NCBI RefSeq assembly: GCF_011075055.1
Contig: NC_058145.1
Span: 8,341,228-8,405,227 of the forward strand
Direction: 5' to 3'
Length of the DNA stretch: 64,000 nt
From: Mangifera indica
Lineage: Eukaryota > Streptophyta > Magnoliopsida > Sapindales > Anacardiaceae
The position numbers were made by a program, and so were the translations under genes. The notes below the pieces were generated by a model. It ran no database searches. It saw only the letters and a list, made by a program, of their open reading frames with translations, and was not told the DNA's origin. Positions 60,401-64,000 of this stretch are shown in pieces; positions within the stretch are counted from its first letter, which is position 1; every line of letters begins with the position of its first letter.

Positions 60401-61252
60401 CCTTGCTGAAATTTCCTTATTCACCGCTGTCACCAGGCACTCCCGACATGACTATGAGTGAGCATGAGAATCATATGAAACCTGCTACTAAAATTGCCCT
60501 GATTGCAGGTTTAGTTGGTGGTGCTACCATGGTCGCTATTTTATGCATTATGATCTATTGGGTCCCTTGGCTGAAAAATAGGAGGATCAGTTTGAATAGA
60601 GATGGGGTGAAGAAAGATGTTCCTCTAGGGGGTTCTTCCCTTTGTCATACATCAGTGCTTAACAAAAATGTTGACCCATCATTATCTTCATTTGGTTTCA
60701 AGCAAGATCTTTTACCATCATCCCAAATGGGGTCTGCTTATGATTCTGGGGACACTTCATCATTTGTAAAGAAGCCTAAAGATTCCTACTATCTTGAATC
60801 AATAAAAAAATATGAAGGGTTATCTTCCCCCTTGTCCATCTTATCATCTTCAAATCCATCACCTTCTAGACTCCAAATTGACTCCCAGAATTCTGATGTG
60901 CTCAAGGTTTGTTCTCCTGAAAAATTAGCTGGGGATTTATATCTTTTTGATTGTTCCCTAGTGTTCACTGCAGAAGAACTTTCACATGCTCCAGCAGAAG
61001 TCATTGGAAGGAGTTGTCATGGAACTTTATACAAAGCTACACTTGACTCTGGTAATGTCTTAGCTGTCAAATGGTTGAGGGAGGGAACAGCGAAAGGGAG
61101 GAAAGAATTTGCAAGGGAAGTAAAGAAACTTGGGAACATCAAACATCCAAATTTAGTCTCTCTTCGGGGTTACTACTGGGGTCCAAAGGAGCATGAGAAA
61201 CTAATCATATCCACTTTTATCAATGCACAATCTTTGGCCCTCTATCTTCAAG
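57463..61252 (+). CDS. LRR receptor-like kinase (At2g27060-like), 5' part only
   Basis: Predicted plasma-membrane receptor-like protein whose ligand and partners are unknown. Two exons are visible: 57463-58378 and 59693-61252, joined in frame through a split glycine (LLEG|PVGS) to give 825 residues plus one base. The start ATG sits in AAACCATGGG, a good plant context. A signal peptide covers about residues 1-22 (SLSLIILLLVVNALA). The LRR N-terminal cap contains CPQNWFGVTC, followed by roughly 18-20 leucine-rich repeats to about residue 540. The membrane span is about 572-595 (IALIAGLVGGATMVAILCIM). A serine-rich juxtamembrane region follows, and the kinase-like domain starts about 729 (EELSHAPAEVIGRSCHGTLY). 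The glycine loop is degenerate (GRSCHGT), while the ATP-site lysine is kept in VLAVKW. The catalytic loop and everything after LALYLQ are absent up to base 64000. Confidence 0.93.
58379..59692 (+). other. Receptor-kinase intron 1
   Basis: A 1,314-bp GT-AG intron (GTACGATG to GTGTGACAG). AT-rich, with no transposon signature that I can support. Confidence 0.85.
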
Positions 61253-62003
61253 GTAAGGTCTCCCCTGTATTTGCGTTTCTATCATTGTGTGACATCACCT
61301 AACTGGTGATTTTACAAATCTGATAACTCTGAACCATTAAAAATCTCTATATCCTGTATGTTGTATAATTTTGGCAAAGTCATCAGCCTAAACACGACCA
61401 ACTAGTTCTGATTGCTTGTCATACTATCAGGTTTTTGCATGTGCTTGCACCTGCATCTGTTTTAACATTCTTTAATGCCTGCATGATTATTTATTTTATA
61501 TGCATCAGTCTGTTATCAATTCATTTTTTAGTATTTTGCAATCAGTGCAACATTTTTTTCAAATTGTTCCCATTATGGGGGGCGGTGTGGTGGGCGTTGG
61601 GGGGTTTGTCGGGGTGTGGATCAGCATATCGTGATAGGCCATCTTCAGCCAGCATTACCTTACTTTATGGAATTAGTGAAGACCATGAAAAACTAGCAAA
61701 GACATATCTTCAGGATTGTGCTAGTTGATTACATGGGACATCGCTATCCAATTTGAAATATTAATTAGTTTAGACCCTCAAAAAGTTGAAAGTGTTGAAC
61801 ATATTGTTAGTTAATGACTCAAGAACATACAGTTCTAATTCTGAATTTCTGTGAGTTTTAGTGTTGTGGGGCATTATTTTCTAGCAAATTTAGTGTCCAA
61901 AGGAAATAAATTTGTATGACTTGAGTTCATATAATCATGTCAAACTCCATCTTACAAAGGTCCCTTTTTTTGGCCTTTTTTTAATATGAATATGTTGTGT
62001 CCA

Positions 62004-62232
62004 TGTTGGAAAGTCAATTGGTTGATTGAAAATTTTCTTATTTTGGGATCATTTTGATTTCTCTTTATTGTATGTTTCCTTATTTTTATCTCACTTCCTG
62101 GTTCGTATTGTATTTACTAGTTTATATAGATTCTTACTAGTTTAAAATCCTAGAATGTTTGTATAATCCCTCCATTGTATAATGAAAAATTTGTGACATA
62201 ATTTAATCAAAACCAAGAAACCCATCGTTTCA
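62004..62232 (+). mobile_element. Short Copia LTR in the receptor-kinase intron
   Basis: About 229 bp, starting TGTTGGAAAG and ending CGTTTCA, directly followed by a primer-binding site. An alternative start a few bases further left is possible. It includes a TATATAGATT box and a T-rich body typical of short Copia LTRs. Confidence 0.7.
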
Positions 62233-62244
62233 TGGTATCAGAGC
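62233..62244 (+). other. Primer-binding site
   Basis: TGGTATCAGAGC follows the LTR's terminal CA with no gap. It is a perfect match to the initiator tRNA-Met type site. Confidence 0.9.
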
Positions 62245-62319
62245 CAAGGTTTCGAAAAAGTTGCTCTTTTTTGTCCGTATTTTTTAGAGGAGGACCAAGT
62301 TTAATTTGTCGGGAAGCCA

Positions 62320-62590
62320 TAGTAGCTTGCCAAAACTTGTTGGAATCCTATCGAAAAACCACTCAAACCCAAAAATTGAAAGTCCACCTCCAAAAAGTGT
62401 CAATCTACGAGAGATATTATTAGAAAACTTTCAAAAAGCTTTAGAAACCTATCATTGAAGGCCAAACTCATTACAGCCTAGCAAAATCCTATTGGAAACC
62501 AAAATTTGAAAATACACTTCTAGAAAGTGTCTCTCCACTAAATATATTTCTGAAAAACTCATGAAAAGCTCTTGAAACCTATCGTCGCCA
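62320..62590 (+). repeat. Two diverged direct repeats in the Copia leader
   Basis: Unit one (about 62325-62460) and unit two (about 62480-62590) share the order CCTAT(C/T)G(A/G)AAA, AAAATT(T)GAAA, AGTGTC, GAAAA, CTTTGAAACC/CTTGAAACC, CTATC. They look like an old tandem duplication with small indels. No protein is encoded. Confidence 0.55.
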
Positions 62591-62624
62591 AAGTCTTGTT
62601 AGAACCTTACCGAAAAACTTTTTG

Positions 62625-63055
62625 GTCTAGAATTTGCCAATTACTAAATCTTGTCAACTAATCCCTTAGTAATTGTTTTAAACCATACAACGACTTCTTC
62701 AATGTACAAACTTTGCCAGCTCTAAATTCTTCCTCAAACCCAGGTGTTATCGGCATGTATATATCCTCCTCAAGTATCCGATGCAAGAAAACATTCTTTA
62801 TGTCTAGTTGGATAAGATTCCAATCCAGATTAACCGCAATAAATAATAATATCTTGATGGAATTCAAATTTGCTATTAGTGCGAAGGTTTCTTTATTTAC
62901 AATCCCATAGATTTGTGTGAAACCTTGGGCTACCAATCTTGTTTTGTACTTTTCAATACTTCGACAAGATGTGCACTTATAAGTGAACACCTATTTGCAT
63001 CTTACAATCTTTTTATTTTCAAGCAAATCAACTATATCTAATGTACCATTAGCAA
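62625..63055 (-). pseudogene. Copia reverse transcriptase fragment, antisense to the receptor kinase
   Basis: The minus strand reads NGTLDIVDLLENKKIV (with a stop soon after), then YKTRLVAQGFTQIYGIVNKE and LDWNLIQLDIKNVFLHRILE, ending KVCTLKKSLYGLKQ. This is the N-terminal half of Copia reverse transcriptase, including the first catalytic aspartate (QLDIKNVFLH), open over 110 codons (62990-62658). The YVDD block is missing because the fragment ends near 62625. It runs opposite to the LTR/primer site beside it. Confidence 0.9.
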
Positions 63056-64000
63056 TCAAGGTTCTTATTTTTTCATACCCCTATATATTTTGAAAATACA
63101 GTTATGGACCCAATAGTTTGTAATATCACATTTATACCTTTAATTTGTTGTATTATATTCAATTATTTGAGAGTATAAGTATTGTTTTTTAAACTACTGA
63201 GGGCATATTAAAATTTTAAAAATTTTTAAAAACACCCTTGAGATTTTTTCGATTTTTCAAAACCCCCTAAAAATTTTCATTAACACCCCTAATTTTTTCA
63301 AAAATTGTAACTTGCTCTAAACATACAATGATATGTCATTGACACCTTTACCTATAAGAAGTGAGGAAGAAATGGGTGAGGGTGAAAAGCATGGGAAACA
63401 AGTAGGTTCTTATATAATTTGGTTATTTAAAGTGTTTATTTTTAATTTTTTTACCTTGAAATCATATTATAATTTTGATGAATGAAATTCTTGAGATAAA
63501 ATGGTAATTTCAATTCCTAATACAGTTTTTTCATTAAGAGTATGATTTTGGATGGGAAAGTGTTATGAATGCCAACTAAGGGAAGAAAAGTGTTTTAAGG
63601 CGAAACCTTGGGTGAGAAAATGTGATTCACTCTTCATAGAAATAGTGGTTAATTCTGAATGTACAAGCTTTTTTGGTCTGGTCATACTGCTTAGAGAAGA
63701 TAAATAACAATAATTCCTACAGTCATCATAGAATTCAGTCATGTAAGTTCCTATCATCTGTAGAATTCAAATTTATTGTCAGTTAAACAAGATTGATTTG
63801 AAGTAAAAGAACTATTTCCATCCTTCAAGTGAGTTGATAATTAATCTGAGTAGTTGAGGATAAAACATATAGTGGTCCTTGAGTGTGTAATAAGTTTTTG
63901 TTGTTTACTTATGCTTGTTTATTAATAATATGACCATTTTTCATGCTCTTATAGAAGATTGTATTTCCAGTCTTGTTTATTATGACACCTAAATGGGACA

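Larger units (their letters stand above)
61253..64000 (+). other. Start of a long receptor-kinase intron carrying retrotransposon pieces
   Basis: After the donor CAAG|GTAAGG no kinase exon (HGNLKxxN, DYxLH-like or APE motifs) can be found to the window's end. The intron is therefore at least 2.7 kb, or the gene is broken. It contains a G-rich island (61576-61614), a Copia LTR with primer site, diverged direct repeats and an antisense Copia reverse transcriptase. From about 63060 to 64000 there is AT-rich sequence with nothing identifiable. Confidence 0.7.

Noticed and set aside
61435..61728. 97-codon + strand frame that might be the next receptor-kinase exon
   Set aside because: It contains no kinase motif, runs through the G-rich island, and lacks a fitting acceptor in phase with exon 2.
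1..64000. CRISPR arrays, bacterial operons, phage genes, rRNA or tRNA genes
   Set aside because: No regularly spaced repeats, ribosome-binding sites or tRNA/rRNA signatures were seen. tRNA-like strings are only retrotransposon primer sites.

Overview
The window is nuclear DNA from a flowering plant, almost certainly a eudicot. It is AT-rich, has GT-AG introns, and holds three plant genes separated by long stretches of decayed LTR retrotransposons. Codon-level reading supports only three host genes, all on the + strand: an AGO4-type Argonaute (2278-8713, 22 coding exons, 925 residues), an intron-less EIN3/EIL1 ethylene transcription factor (27885-29741, 618 residues), and the 5' two exons of a leucine-rich-repeat receptor-like kinase (57463-61252), whose remaining kinase exon(s) are not in the window.

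From memory, Arabidopsis carries AGO4, EIL1 and a closely similar LRR receptor kinase as consecutive loci (At2g27040, At2g27050, At2g27060). The window therefore looks like that ancient gene trio, stretched to about 60 kb by transposons in the two intergenic gaps and in the last intron.

Layout: 1-2277 AGO4 promoter and a probable 2 kb leader intron; 2278-8713 AGO4; 8714-11326 AT-rich spacer; 11327-14850 a Copia LTR with primer-binding site and a degenerate interior; 15066-20322 a deleted Sirevirus-like Copia (minus strand) containing a 333-bp tandem duplication; 20375-23846 a Gypsy LTR interrupted by a 1,130-bp solo Copia LTR with a perfect target duplication; 23847-26600 unassigned remnants; 26780-30060 the EIL1 transcription unit; 30060-31840 AT-rich spacer; 31845-39072 nested Gypsy debris, including a reverse-transcriptase gene split by a 679-bp hAT-like element; 39073-40739 palindrome-rich repeat DNA; 40740-44524 two inverted LTRs of one Copia family plus an RNase H remnant; 44530-54949 a 10.4 kb Sirevirus-like Copia with both LTRs and a perfect ACTAC target duplication, itself invaded by a Gypsy LTR; 54955-57100 a Copia gag/protease remnant; 57100-64000 the receptor kinase, its leader with upstream ORFs, and a transposon-bearing intron.

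The three genes belong to different processes: RNA-directed DNA methylation, ethylene signalling and cell-surface signalling. They are not an operon. There is an irony of context rather than proven function: a gene whose product silences transposons by small RNAs sits beside transposons arranged so that some could make such RNAs. I found no wholly novel gene system. The best leads are the transposon-expanded microsynteny, inverted LTR pair, precise nested insertions, leader uORFs and a G-rich intronic island.
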